Assembly (NCBI GenBank): GCA_039105265.1
Contig: JAPFFF010000013.1
Span: 3,410,001 to 3,474,000, forward strand
Reading direction: 5' to 3'
DNA from: Tritrichomonas musculus
Taxonomy: Eukaryota; Parabasalia; Tritrichomonadida; Tritrichomonadidae
DNA length: 64,000 bases
Shown here: piece after piece, positions 52,446-63,160 of the stretch
How positions within the stretch are numbered: the first letter of the stretch is position 1
Layout of the letters: every line of letters starts with the position of its first letter
Made by a program: the position numbers and the translations under genes
The notes under the pieces: model-generated
Databases searched by the model: none
What the model saw: the letters and a program-made list of their open reading frames with translations, nothing else
What the model was told of the DNA's origin: nothing

Positions 52446-53213
52446 TTAAATTAGTAATGCAGATATTTTGTATTGCTTGCAAACATTTTCATATTTTCTA
52501 CTAGATTGGTCACAATCTTCACAACATTTGTATAATGAATCTTTAATGATCTTGTCACAATCTTCATGACCTGTTTTTTTCTCATCAAATTCAATCAAAT
52601 TTTCACTGCTTTTATTTTGTAAGCTAGATAAATGGCAAACACTTCCATCATTCATCTCTTTTTTACATTCATCATTTATTGAAATCAATTGAGTATCATC
52701 TGACTTTTTAGCATTATATGATTTGTCAGCATTTAGAAATTGATCAATATCTTGATCAACCAACAGTTGTTCTTGATGGATATTTTTATTTTTTTTCTTA
52801 TTTCCTCGTTGAAAATTCAATGTGTTCATTTCCTCATTTAAAAGAGAATATTTTTTAATCAAATGCTTGTACCATCTATTTTTAACATTGCTTCCTGATC
52901 TTCCAGGAAGATATTTTGATATTTCTACCCATTTTGGACCAATTATCATGAGTAGAGACAATAATACCTCATCTTCTTCGGCATCCCAGGCTTCTTTTTT
53001 AATAGGTTCAGACAAATAATTACAATATCTATCTCTGCATTGCTTAGGACTTCTTCCAGGCATTAATTTAGATATTTTTTCCCAATTTTTAGATCCTATT
53101 TTTTGAACAAGATTTAACAAAATTTGATCTTCTTGTGTTGTAAACATTTTCCTTTTTTTTATTGGACAAATTTGGGATTTCTCGCTGTAAAAGTCATTCT
53201 CAAAGCTGTACAT
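52446..53213 (-). CDS. R2R3-type Myb transcription factor
   Basis: A 255-residue protein. Two Myb repeats occupy about 22-67 (FTTQEDQILLNLVQKIGSKNW, then MPGRSPKQCRDRYCNYL) and 72-118 (WDAEEDEVLLSLLMIIGPKW, then LPGRSGSNVKNRWYKHL). The first Trp of R2 is replaced by Phe, as is usual in trichomonad Mybs, and the recognition helices keep QCRDRY and NVKNRW. The rest is polar and Lys/Ser/Asp-rich, ending in a Cys-containing tail (SLYKCCEDCDQ). In T. vaginalis proteins of this type bind promoter elements and regulate adhesin/metabolic genes. DNA binding is well supported; its targets are not visible. Confidence 0.93.
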   Translation of the reverse strand: MYSFENDFYSEKSQICPIKKRKMFTTQEDQILLNLVQKIGSKNWEKISKLMPGRSPKQCRDRYCNYLSEPIKKEAWDAEEDEVLLSLLMIIGPKWVEISKYLPGRSGSNVKNRWYKHLIKKYSLLNEEMNTLNFQRGNKKKNKNIHQEQLLVDQDIDQFLNADKSYNAKKSDDTQLISINDECKKEMNDGSVCHLSSLQNKSSENLIEFDEKKTGHEDCDKIIKDSLYKCCEDCDQSSRKYENVCKQYKISALLI

Positions 53214-53218
53214 TTAAT

Positions 53219-53224
53219 ATGTGA
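53219..53224 (-). promoter_or_regulatory. Initiator-like element before the Myb gene
   Basis: TCACAT on the minus strand fits TCA(C/T)(A/T); the +1 A would be about 9 bases before the ATG at 53213. Confidence 0.5.
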
Positions 53225-53795
53225 AATTAATCAAAAAGATGATTTGAAATTTTCAGAAAAAAGGTTCTTTCTCAATTTTCAATACAAAAAAAAATTTTTT
53301 TTGTACCTGCTGTTACAAATTTGAATAGATGAAAAAAATAAAAAATATTCAATCTGATAATGTGAAGCTTTTTCTTTAATGTTTTTTATTCATTTCCCTT
53401 TGTATTTTAAGATTGAACCCTAATTAAAAAGATTTTTTGTATCTTTTTTTTTGATTAAAACAATCAACAATAAAAATGGTTTAGTTTAAAAAAAATCGTA
53501 ATTCGATATTATATGATTCTAAACGTTAAATTCTATTTACGAACATTTCACATTTTTTTCAATATCACAAAACATCATTTAATAATTTTACTTGATTATC
53601 TAAGTTATCCGTTATATGAATAAAAAAGCTTATTTATACTAATAACGTTTAATATAACTTGTTGTTATTTTTGTTTTTATCAAATAGCACGAAAAAACTA
53701 ATTGATGTTTATTAATTTATACTTATTAAAATAAACTTTTTGTGAGTTGACATTGAAAAAGTTCGTTGAATAACAAACTCATAATTATTTTAATA
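53225..53795. other. AT-rich spacer, no gene seen
   Basis: About 570 bases between the Myb gene and the end of the next kinase gene, with no coding or repeat signal. Confidence 0.6.
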
Positions 53796-55046
53796 CTAAG
53801 TACCAGGATTGAATTGATCAACTTCATTTATGCCAAACCAAATTATGGATTCAACCTCATTCACGGCAGAAACTTTTGAAAACTGTGATTGAATCCATTC
53901 ATGCATGATTGCTCTTGATGCAGTAAATCTATCGCTAGGATTAAACTTGCACATATTTTCAATTAAATTTTGGGCTTCCTTCGAAATTCTTTTGCTTTTT
54001 AAAAGCCTCTTGTTCAACTCGCCTTTCATTAATTTTTTCAAAAATTTGCTAAATGTATTTTCAGTACTTGGAAACGGACTCTGACCAGTCAATATTTCAT
54101 AGAATGTAACTCCTAAAGCCCAAATATCAACACTTTTATCATATTCTTGATTATTCACGATTTCGGGTGCCATGTACCGATATGTTCCAACAAAATCAGT
54201 TGATTTTTCATCTGGCATGAAAAATCTGGCAAAACCAAAATCAGTTAACACAATAGATATTCTGTTAAAATCGACACAATTCAAATTATCTATACTATCT
54301 GAATCATCAGAATTATTAAAACTTATTTTATCTGAAATTTCTATATTTTTGGTAAAATTTGAATGATTATTATTGTTATTATTGTCATTTTCGTTGTTGT
54401 CATTATTATGATTAAAAGAATTATTATTTGTGTTTTGTGAGTTGTTATTAAAATTATCATCAAAATCATTTGAATTATTTTCAACATGCGAATCGCATGA
54501 ATTACTGTTATCAAAAAAGTTTGTATTATAAATATCATATGATGAATCTGGTGATGATTCAAATATTAAAAAGTTTTCTAATTTTATATCTCTATGCCAG
54601 ATTCCCATTCCATGCAAACATTGTACAGCTTTAAGCATCTGGTTAATTATTTTCTTTGCCATTGTTTCTGGAAATCCACCTGGATAATAATTCTTCAAAA
54701 ATGTTAAAACACTTCTATGTGGTGTATATGGAATTATAACACACATATAAGCATCGTACCGAAAAAAATCTTGTATTTTAATGATATTCGGATGATGAAC
54801 AGCACGCATTACTTCAATTTCATTTTTGATCATTTCTATTCTATTTTCAAAAAGTTTAATGAACTTAATTACTTTCTTTTTATTATCAATTGGATCATAA
54901 CATAAATAAATATAGGAATATGGCAATGACCTCGGGATTAAACTTGAATGAATTATATATCTTCCAATTTTTTGGCAGATTGGTGGCGGTGGCGTATCGG
55001 GTGTAAAATAAGGCGGACCTAAGTCCATTTCATTTTTGAAATACAT
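53796..55046 (-). CDS. CAMK-like serine/threonine kinase with Asn-rich insert
   Basis: A 416-residue protein from the ATG at 55046 (an inner ATG at 55028 is also possible; the frame upstream has only a TTG). The glycine loop is weak (IGRYIIHSSLIPRSLPYSYIYLC). The ATP Lys is in KVIKFIKL, HRDIKLEN lies at about 150 and LTDFGFARFF at about 269, then GTYRYMAPEIV and DIWALGVTFYEILTGQSPF. All catalytic residues are present. Between the catalytic loop and DFG, normally fewer than 25 residues, there are about 110, rich in Asn, Asp and Ser (runs of N at about 215-235). The insert must loop out from the C-lobe without disrupting the fold. The C-terminal RFTASRAIMHEWIQ matches the AMPK/CAMK-type end. 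A single-domain regulator; substrate unknown. Confidence 0.92.
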   Translation of the reverse strand: MYFKNEMDLGPPYFTPDTPPPPICQKIGRYIIHSSLIPRSLPYSYIYLCYDPIDNKKKVIKFIKLFENRIEMIKNEIEVMRAVHHPNIIKIQDFFRYDAYMCVIIPYTPHRSVLTFLKNYYPGGFPETMAKKIINQMLKAVQCLHGMGIWHRDIKLENFLIFESSPDSSYDIYNTNFFDNSNSCDSHVENNSNDFDDNFNNNSQNTNNNSFNHNNDNNENDNNNNNNHSNFTKNIEISDKISFNNSDDSDSIDNLNCVDFNRISIVLTDFGFARFFMPDEKSTDFVGTYRYMAPEIVNNQEYDKSVDIWALGVTFYEILTGQSPFPSTENTFSKFLKKLMKGELNKRLLKSKRISKEAQNLIENMCKFNPSDRFTASRAIMHEWIQSQFSKVSAVNEVESIIWFGINEVDQFNPGT

Positions 55047-55820
55047 TTGAATATGGCTGATTACCAAAAAATATTGTATCTTAATAAATTTTATATCTTT
55101 TTTATTATAAATTCATTTTTTAAAACTTTTATTATTATTATAGTGTTTAATTTTAATAAATTTTAATATTTTTATTAAGAATTTTAAAATATTTTAATGA
55201 TAATATGAAATATAAATATTATGTGGTTGTCTTCAAATTAAAATTTAAATAATTCAAATATTGAATGAAAATTTTCATTCAATTTTGAAAATTAAGCACT
55301 AAAAAAAATAATAAAAGTTACTTTTTGAAGAATTTCAAAAGATTAATGTAAGGGTGTCCAAATTGGATATTTTAACCGTTTTTTGGATTTTTTTTTTTTT
55401 TATATATATATATTTTGGATAACGGTTTTATTTTGAATTACTATTTGTCTATATAGAATTATTAAAAAAACCAATAAATTCTTTATTTTTGCATATTTTT
55501 GTGCATTTTCTGTTAATTAAATTAGTTATGTTTTGGATTTTTTAATTTTAAAGAAAATGACAGAAATTACAAAAAATCCAAAAAATTAATGTAAACTATA
55601 GAATGGATTTTTTCCCCATTCAGGATAACGATTATCCTACGATAAAATCCAAAATGGGCAGGATTTATTAAAATATTTAATTGGTATAGAGGAATTGTTA
55701 ATAGATATTCATTTGATTTGATATTCATCGTGCTAATTTATCAATCATTTAGCTATTAAATTTTGAGGAAATTTGGTTGAAAATTGAAAATTTGTTTAAC
55801 TGGAAATTGGAAATAAGTGC
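55047..55820. other. AT-rich spacer, no gene seen
   Basis: No gene. GTCCAAATTGGATATTTTA near 55357 and a weakly similar inverted stretch near 55645-55665 (CCAAAATGGGCAGGAT) could be remains of MITE ends, but the match is poor. T-rich and TA-rich runs occur near 55388-55420. Confidence 0.45.
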
Positions 55821-55829
55821 CAGGTTGAC

Positions 55830-56225
55830 ATCACCCAACCTCCATTAGGTCAGTTCAATACTATCCAAATTGATGAGTCAGCACTTGGGAAGGCCAAGTA
55901 TCGCAAAGGGCGAGCCCTGAAAAGAGATTGCAACTGGGCGATTGGGGCTATTGAAGAACATATTAACAGAGTTTCGGTTCAAAATGACTTCAAACGCACC
56001 ATCGTCCTTGGGCCCTAAATTTACACAGACCAATGGGTACTTTCACAAAACTGTGAATCATTCGATTCAGTTTGGGAACGTACTCCCATCAGGCGAAAGA
56101 GTTCATACCTAAAAAGTGGAGTTGCGGCTAGGATCGATGAAAAAGTTTCTCGATCACCACTCAGCATACCAATGAAAGTACACAAACGAATATATTCAAA
56201 CTTGGTCCAATCGAAAGAAATAAAT
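55830..56225 (+). mobile_element. Decayed Merlin/IS1016-like transposase fragment
   Basis: The plus strand encodes TIQIDESALGKAKYRKGRALK then WAIGAIEEHINRVSVQ and TIVLGP, which is the ISXO2/Merlin DDE core (I-x-x-D-E-(S/T), then W-x-x-G-x-(I/V)-(E/D)). After a TAA and a frame change near 56030 the next motif is HKTVNHSIQFGN followed by GERVHT, the usual second-Asp/His region of Merlin. Several further stops follow. A plain DNA transposon relic, more GC-rich than its surroundings; only the C-terminal half is visible and no inverted ends were found. Confidence 0.65.
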
Positions 56226-56410
56226 TCATTCTTATTATGATGCTTTCCAAAACATTCTTTAAAAGCAAACTAATTAAATAAAAAAATAGATATCTATTTT
56301 GAATATAAAATGTTCTCCCCGCATTCACAGGCGTTTAAACTTGAATGATAATAATTGCATTTTTTTACAATGTGAGGATCTTTGGATATTATAATTGTAT
56401 CGATCAAAAA

Positions 56411-56614
56411 TTATCTGTAATTACGAATCATATTTCTATTAAACTTATGCAGTTGACTGCTTATAGATAAAATTAGTCTATGAAGTGAACCTAAAAATGT
56501 ATTGTTTCGCGGAGTCATCTCATTTAAATGACCATGATTACTTTCAATGATATTAGTGGTGCTGGGCATTTTATAGTCCATCCTTTTTATCATTAAAATT
56601 GATCGTCTACTGTT

Positions 56615-56670
<56 letters not shown>

Positions 56671-56730
56671 TTTTGTTTTAAAAGAATGGCCATTTTTATT
56701 CAGCATTTTTTCTAATTTTTTCTAATTTTT

Positions 56731-56761
<31 letters not shown>

Positions 56762-57626
56762 GTATCTTCAATTGATTCAAAAAAATATTGTATCGTTCAA
56801 TTAATAAACCATACTTGTTACAAGAAGCTATTAATCCTTTTCCTTGATCGGATTCTATTGTAAATTTTGAGTGATCAAAATCCGTTATTTCTAAGAATAA
56901 TTTTTCGTCTTCAATTTTTGAGAAGGAAAATCCTTAAGGAATTCCTGTATTATGAGAAATACCTAAAACAATGCGTGTTTTATAATTTTTAATTACTTTA
57001 AATGTACAATCTTATTGGATACCATCCAAAAAATTATCGAGATTTAAAATCGATTTAGCAAATTGACTAACGTAATGTCCGCATAATACATAAGAATTAT
57101 TATCAATTTAAGCTAATTCGGGAATATTTTTATCAGTAACAATTAACTTTAAATAACCTTGATTTAAATATTTAAGTTGTTCAAAATTTATAATTGAATT
57201 AAAATTTGGCCTTTTAATAAAAATACCTGAAAACTCAAAGAAAAAAGAAGTAAAACGATTTTTTGGAATTATTTTATTTGTTAAATTTTTAGCGAAAAAA
57301 AAGCAATTATTAAAATCATATTTGTTTAAAAAAGCAAGCTATTTTGAATGTAAAATAGTATCTGAACCTAAACTTAAAACCCGAAAAGAAATCTGTAATG
57401 AATACAAAACATCTTTTCTTTTTTCAATAGTTTCCCATCCTTTTGTTGATATAACATACCCACTTATGAAAACATTTATTTTGAAATTCTTTTCGTAAAA
57501 TATGTGGATAACGATTTGATAATCATTTCCAAGAATTGAATACGTAAACTTATATTCATAATATTTATCTGAAACTGAAACAACCTTTTTAATTGGCTTT
57601 ACGCTAGCGGTTTCATATTCGACCAT
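56411..57626 (-). mobile_element. Decayed MULE-like transposase
   Basis: From 57626 down, one frame reads continuously through four in-frame stops (near 57337, 57106, 57016 and 56937). It carries a Mutator-like core: DCTFKVIKNYKTRIVLGISH followed by P-stop-GFSF (usual D-x-T-F then P-(L)-G-F), and later FTIESDQGKGLIASC (the usual D-x-(E/x)-x-A-(I/L) region). A C-terminal piece (TTNIIESNHGHLNEMTPRNN) at 56411-56593 is typical of trichomonad transposases. Runs of T (56617-56669, T53; 56735-56761, T27) interrupt the region. No inverted ends assigned. The stops show it is dead. Confidence 0.65.
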
Positions 57627-57839
57627 CTCGTTTAAAAAAATTGCTAATGATTTAAAATACCAAATGGGAGAATATACAAGTTCTCAAAAAAGAGAATAAA
57701 AACTCTAGAAAAGGACTAGAAAAGCGAGGTATCATCATTTAGCAGATTTGAATTCATTTATCGACTAGTTTTTGATTATTCTAGCCTATCCCTCTAGAAA
57801 ATAATGTTATTTGAAAATTGATTATTAAAGTTGGACTAT

Positions 57840-58333
57840 CTGTTTTTTTTAAAAAAAATACAATGGTTATTTGGTGATATCGACTTGTCGATTCCAGTTT
57901 ATGACCAAATTTGGCCAAATATTTTAGGCTCTTTGGACCCCACGGTACAACCAATTACAAGGTCAGTCATAAAAGAAGTTCAAAGAGCCTATTATTCTGG
58001 TAAAAACAAAATTCATTGTGTTAAAACACAGGCTCTGGTTTCACCAACTGGCTTACTTATTCACGCAAGCAAGCCAGTTGAAAGGTCAATACATGATTTT
58101 CAATTGTTTAAAATAAGTAATCTTGATGAACTAATAGCTAAAGAAAATGAAAAATGCGAATTGGTTCTAGGGTTCAATGCAACAACACTAACCGATTCAG
58201 GTTATCAGGGAATAATGAAGATATTACCAGGTTCCATTACTCCATGGAAAAGGTTCAGGAACTGAACTTACAAAAGAACAAAAAAAATTCAACAAAACAG
58301 TTGCAAAAAGTAGAATTATTGTCGAGAATTAGT
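57840..58333 (+). mobile_element. Decayed Harbinger/IS5-like (DDE_Tnp_4) transposase
   Basis: The frame encodes LDPTVQPITRS, then YYSGKNKIHCVKTQALVSPTG, then HASKPVERSIHDFQLFK and TLTDSGYQGIMKIL: the DDE_Tnp_4 pattern D-G-T-x-x-x-I, Y-(S/T)-G-K-K-x-x-H-x-x-K, G-(S/x)-x-H-D-x-x-(I/L), D-x-G-(F/Y)-x-G. The first Asp appears as Asp-Pro-Thr. The frame shifts near 58245 into ELTKEQKKFNKTVAKSRIIVE, the family's conserved final helix, and ends at TAG (58329-58331). The N-terminal half is missing. A plain DNA transposon relic. Confidence 0.72.
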
Positions 58334-58612
58334 TCTCCCGAAATAAAGGACTCTGAGGTGTAATGGGCTCTTAGCACCGTTTATCTATTATTGTTTATGA
58401 TTACTTCAATAAATATAGAAAGTGTACAATCTTTATTAAAATAAAGTTCGATTTCTTTTAGATTGACATTTGAGGTCAAAAATCCACCTAAGGGAAAAAA
58501 ATCATCCTGGCGTTATACTTATTTTCACACAGGTTACATTTCAAAGAAAATTGAAAAAGTTGGTCCCAAGCCTTTTGAATCCAACTTTTTTTCCTTTTTC
58601 ACTCATGAAGGT

Positions 58613-59450
58613 TCATATGAAAAAATTCAATTGAAATTTTATTTTTTTGATTATTAATTTTATTTTTTGATTATTAAATAAATGGTAAAGAATATTATAT
58701 GATAATTTTTTTTCTTCCAAATTTATATTTGGATTATGAGTCATTGACGAATCACTAATTCTTTTTTCACTAATTTCACAATAAAAATGGATTTTATCAT
58801 TTTTTACAGCACTAATTATTGTGTATTTTGGATCATAAGCAGTAGTTTCATGTGTTTCAGTCAAAACAAATTGATTTTTAATTTCAAAATGAAATTTTCT
58901 TAACTCATCGCACTTGTTTGGTATGAATTGACACTCTCTTAAAGGACCAGAATCAATAGTTCCTCTGAATCCTAAATCATCTGATAACGGTTGTACAGCT
59001 TTTTTATACATTGATCTTTTGGCACAGTTAAAGTCATGCAAAAACAAAAGATGGCCGCCATCATCTCGATATTTCGCAAGTATTGCAAGAAATTCATCAT
59101 TCACGTGTAAATATGAATCGCATCCTTCAACACCGAGCTGTTCTTTTTTTGTAAATTATTTCTGGGAAAAAAATATCTTTAATCTTTAAAAGTTACATTA
59201 GCATCTTTTAATGTATAATAAGACTCAGAAACAGCACATAAGCTTCGTTTTTTATTCGAATTTATTTTTGTCTTTTTATATTCTCGAGATTTCAAATATC
59301 AATACATTATTCTGTAGCTCAAATTGACAACAATGCATTTTTTGGATGCTCTTCTTTACTAGCATGGTAATAAGAAAAATAACCTTCGCCAATTTCGGAA
59401 TTGATATTTGTGTAATTGAGAAGCGCTTAGAAAAAGCATCATTTCCAATT
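58613..59450 (-). pseudogene. Relic of an unrecognised trichomonad gene
   Basis: The best part (59140-58613) reads GVEGCDSYLHVNDEFLAIL then KYRDDGGHLLFLHDFNCAK and LSDDLGFRGT. The GG-x-L-L-F-L-H-D strand recalls ThuA/class I amidotransferase-like folds, but this is weak. Upstream pieces in other frames (EIGEGYFSYYHASKEEHPKN near 59400; LCAVSESYYTLKDANVTFKD near 59230) continue the same protein between stops. So it is broken by several stops/shifts. It lies next to the Harbinger relic and may be its target or an old host gene. Confidence 0.45.
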
Positions 59451-59757
59451 CAAACTACTGAAGAATGAATTAATATTTCTAGATAAGATTAAGTATTCAT
59501 TGTTTTTATATTTTTTTCTAGAAAATCTAAATTTAAACAAGAGATTATTTAAATATTATTGTTTTAAAAATTTTACTTTAGAGATCCACCTTTATAAAAA
59601 GATAAACCCAAGGACAGAGCAACTTTATTGTATTGATTATTTTTCAAAAAGTTTAACGAAGTTTGAAAGGAGATAAATTAATATTGAGAGAATTACAAAA
59701 AATTGAAAGATTATTTTATATAACTTTTTGAAAGTGTTATTTCCGCTAAAAATAAAA
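59451..59757. other. AT-rich spacer upstream of the ankyrin gene
   Basis: No gene. No clear TCA(C/T)(A/T) initiator immediately before the ATG at 59758; the sequence there is TTTCCGCTAAAAATAAAA. Confidence 0.5.
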
Positions 59758-62646
59758 ATGAGTGATCAAGAATATATCAATGATAAAAAGCATTTTCAAG
59801 ATATTTTATTAAAGTATATTGATGATGATGAAGGTGCAGAAGAAAACTATCAGAATTTAATTAATTATTTTCAAGATCATAATATTGCAAGTAATAAAGA
59901 AGAACTTAAAATATTACTTAAGATGATTACGAAAATTTCCAATCATCATTACCGATCTACCAATTTTTTTAGCAAATTAGAGAAAATAATCTTGAATTTC
60001 AAAGAAGATATCCCAAAATATTTTACAAATTCAGAATTATACAATATATTTCAGAATAACAAACGTATTCTCCTTTTTCTTTTCGAAGAAAAAATAATAA
60101 CTTTTAGCTATTTCGTTTTGAAAGGCATTTCTCAGTATGAGAATGATTTTTATTATTTTTACCCAGAAATCATCAAATACAATAACTTCAAACGAGAAGA
60201 TTTATTAAAAGATAAAAAAAAGGAAATTGTTGAATTTATTGAAAATAATCCTGATGAATTTAATAATTTACGAAAAATTGGGGAAAATGGTTCCTATGTT
60301 GCCCAATTGATTCGAAAAGATGATGTTAACGGCTTTACCGAGTATATTAAAAAAAACAAGATAAAACTAAAGAAACATCATTTCTTTGATTTTAATGATC
60401 CGATCCAAATGGAAGAATCATTTTACGAAACAAATGCATATCTACTCCAAAACCATTATACACTTAATTTTCTTGAGTATGCCTGCTTTTTTGGATCAAT
60501 TCAAATTTTCAAATATTTGATTATGAATCAAGTCGAGTTACACTGTATGCTGTGGAATTTTGCAATTCATGGCAAAAACATGGAAATAATTCATATTCTT
60601 GAACAGAATAGAATTGAACCATTTTCAAATTCTGGCTTTTACAATGGTTCAGAAAAATATAAAGAATGCTTTCAATTTGCAATTAAAAATTATCACAATG
60701 ACATCGCAGAATATATTTATCAGTTCCACATACAGAAAAGGCCGATTAATCTAATGCAGCCATTTTGCTGTCCAAATGTCATGGCATCTAGATTTATGCC
60801 GCCAAATGTTTTACAGAAAAACGCTTTTCAAAGAAATTTACTCCAGCCAAATCTTTTCCAACCAAACCTTTTCCAGCCATGCTTTATTCCCAGGAACTTC
60901 AAACCAAATTACTTTCTACCCAACTTTCAGCAAAATTATTTATATCCACAAAATTTTCAGCGCAACAATCTTCCACAACCAAATCCTCAGCAACAACCAA
61001 ACAATCAGCAACAACCAAATCTTCAACAGCAACAACAAAACAATCAGCAACAACAAAATAACCAACAACAAAACAATCAACAACAAAATGCAAATGTACT
61101 CATTCAACCTCCTCTTGAAGATGAGAGAACAACTTATATGGCAATCAAATACATCAATTTTGCATATTTTCCTCAAAATATTAAAAATAAAGATTGCTTT
61201 GATTATTTATGTCAAAACGGCTTTTTATCACTTGTTGATTGTGTATTAGATGCGGTAAATATAAATACATTTTTTTACGATTCTATACTAGACGCTTATG
61301 ATATAAAAAGCCTTCTGTTCAAAGTTGTTGAGAAAGAAAATCTAGTAATATTAGGACGAATATACGATGCCCATCCATTTAATCCCAACATGGTGAAATG
61401 TGATCACAGAGGTTCCATGAACATCTCAGAAGCGATGTTGCATGTAGCCGTTAAAAAAGACAATTTAAAAATTGTTCAATTTCTACTTTCATTTGATACA
61501 ATCAACCCAAATCAAATCTACTGGGAAGACAACTTTTCATCATATGACATTCAGCAAAACAACAATGAAGAAGAAGATGAGAGTGATACATTTTTTGATG
61601 GCGATCTTGATGACTACAGCTGTGTTACTGTTAAAAAAACAGCATTGCATTTGGCTGTTGAAAACAAGAATAGAGAAATTGTTTCAGTTCTTTTGAAGCA
61701 TCCGAAAATCAATCCAAACATTTTGAAACTTGATTTAAAGTATCTCTATGACAAAATGCGAGGAACAGAAAGTTACCAGAAAATATATAAAACTAGATTC
61801 ATTACTACAGCTTTGTTGACAGCAATTGAAAATGATGATATCGAAATGATTAAGCTTCTATTTTCAAATCCTAAAACAGACGTCAACAAAAAGTCAAAAT
61901 TTGATTACAGATATCATTTTCATTCACATGAAAGGAAAAGAAGAAGAAAAGATGAAAGTCACAATCGTTCAAGCTGTGGACACGAATTGAAAACGCCTTT
62001 GTTTTATGCAATTGAAAAGGACAAATGTATTGAATTGATTAAACTTTTGTTATCACGTGATGGAATCAATGTTAATCTTGAATCTACTTTTATTGATAAT
62101 AATCAGCAGTTGCTTGACTTCATGAAAAGAATGATGGACGATGATGTTGAGCCAACTGAAATCGTTGACACTTCAATCAAAATAAAAGAAATGGAGAAAA
62201 CACCACTCGAGTTGGCTTACTATAAACAAAATAACGTTGTGTCCGATCTTTTGTTGGAGAATCAAAAAATTGATGTTAACTACAAATCTGGCGGCGAACA
62301 TTTGTTTAAAGAAGCAGTTAAGAAAGGCGACATTGAAGTTATTAAATCATACTTGGCAATCCCTGGATTTCATGTTAAAAAAGCATTGAAAGGAACCTTG
62401 CAAATTGCAATACAAAATGATAATGTTGATCTTGTTAAATTCTTGTTGAATTTGCCTGAAATTAATGTGAACGATAAATTGGAAGGGAAAACGCCATTGC
62501 AGGTTGCTGCTCAAAAAGAAAATATTGAAGTTGTTCAGCTTTTACTGAATCGACCTGAAATCAAATATGATTTGGATACGGTTTTCAGCGACATTGATGG
62601 TAATAAAATGAAAATTATATCACTTTTATTAGATAAGAAGAAATAA
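59758..62646 (+). CDS. DUF3447-like and ankyrin-repeat protein
   Basis: A 962-residue protein from the ATG at 59758; the open frame begins upstream only with a TTG at 59728. Residues about 60-330 are helical repeats of the trichomonad DUF3447 type (NFLEYACFFGSIQIFKYLI, then NMEIIHILEQNRIE). Residues about 345-446 are a Pro/Gln/Asn-rich linker with short repeats (QQNNQQQ, FQPNLFQP). From about 555 there are about nine ankyrin repeats: LHVAVKKDNLKIVQFLLS, LHLAVENKNREIVSVLLKH, PLFYAIEKDKCIELIKLLLS, TPLQVAAQKENIEVVQLLL. An acidic/Lys-rich insert separates some repeats. Ankyrin proteins of this kind are a very large trichomonad family, presumed protein-binding adaptors. It ends TAAA. Confidence 0.92.
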   Translation: MSDQEYINDKKHFQDILLKYIDDDEGAEENYQNLINYFQDHNIASNKEELKILLKMITKISNHHYRSTNFFSKLEKIILNFKEDIPKYFTNSELYNIFQNNKRILLFLFEEKIITFSYFVLKGISQYENDFYYFYPEIIKYNNFKREDLLKDKKKEIVEFIENNPDEFNNLRKIGENGSYVAQLIRKDDVNGFTEYIKKNKIKLKKHHFFDFNDPIQMEESFYETNAYLLQNHYTLNFLEYACFFGSIQIFKYLIMNQVELHCMLWNFAIHGKNMEIIHILEQNRIEPFSNSGFYNGSEKYKECFQFAIKNYHNDIAEYIYQFHIQKRPINLMQPFCCPNVMASRFMPPNVLQKNAFQRNLLQPNLFQPNLFQPCFIPRNFKPNYFLPNFQQNYLYPQNFQRNNLPQPNPQQQPNNQQQPNLQQQQQNNQQQQNNQQQNNQQQNANVLIQPPLEDERTTYMAIKYINFAYFPQNIKNKDCFDYLCQNGFLSLVDCVLDAVNINTFFYDSILDAYDIKSLLFKVVEKENLVILGRIYDAHPFNPNMVKCDHRGSMNISEAMLHVAVKKDNLKIVQFLLSFDTINPNQIYWEDNFSSYDIQQNNNEEEDESDTFFDGDLDDYSCVTVKKTALHLAVENKNREIVSVLLKHPKINPNILKLDLKYLYDKMRGTESYQKIYKTRFITTALLTAIENDDIEMIKLLFSNPKTDVNKKSKFDYRYHFHSHERKRRRKDESHNRSSCGHELKTPLFYAIEKDKCIELIKLLLSRDGINVNLESTFIDNNQQLLDFMKRMMDDDVEPTEIVDTSIKIKEMEKTPLELAYYKQNNVVSDLLLENQKIDVNYKSGGEHLFKEAVKKGDIEVIKSYLAIPGFHVKKALKGTLQIAIQNDNVDLVKFLLNLPEINVNDKLEGKTPLQVAAQKENIEVVQLLLNRPEIKYDLDTVFSDIDGNKMKIISLLLDKKK

Positions 62647-63160
62647 ATTTAATTCAATTGGATGATTGAATAAATCAATTCGCTTAAGGCTCTTATATTA
62701 AATAAAAGCTTAACATTAGAAAAAATTAATGTAAAAATGTGTTTTTCTTACTTTAGAGGTTTTTCGAAAAAAATACTTTTTTTGGAAAACATTTTGATTG
62801 ATTTTTGATCATACAACCAAATAAATTCACAAAAATGATTCCAAAAAAAAAAAAAACAACTATTTGCAATTGCGCAAAGCTTTTTTCAAAAATGATGAAT
62901 GCTGATACAAAATAATTATTTAATTTAAAATACATTTGAATTTGTATTGATCCAATGAAATGTATCATCTTGATAATATATTTAAATCATAAAATTAAAT
63001 TTGCAGATAAAACAGGTATAAAGTAGGTTGTTGATATCCTATGGTTGAAATGCCTTTATTTTAATGCTATTATATTATGATTCCAGCCTAAAAGTTCTAA
63101 CATTTTTACTAAAAAAAGTATATGATATAAAAAAATTTTTATTAATTTAACAGTTGGTAA
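62647..63160. other. AT-rich spacer, no gene seen
   Basis: About 510 bases between two converging genes. Frames here are short and without domains; no repeat pair found. Confidence 0.6.

Noticed and set aside
55047-55067. N-terminal extension of the Asn-rich-insert kinase
   Set aside because: It starts at a TTG; the first ATG in frame is at 55046.
55357-55665. MITE with CCAAATTGGAT-like ends
   Set aside because: The supposed inverted ends match too poorly and no target duplication is visible.
58160-58215. Trichomonad intron 3' motif (ACTAAC...CAG)
   Set aside because: ACTAACCGATTCAG differs from the conserved ACTAACACACAG and lies inside a transposase coding relic; no introns were found in the window.
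59728-59757. Longer start of the ankyrin gene
   Set aside because: The upstream start codon is TTG; the first ATG is at 59758 and begins a typical MSDQEY-type N-terminus for this family.
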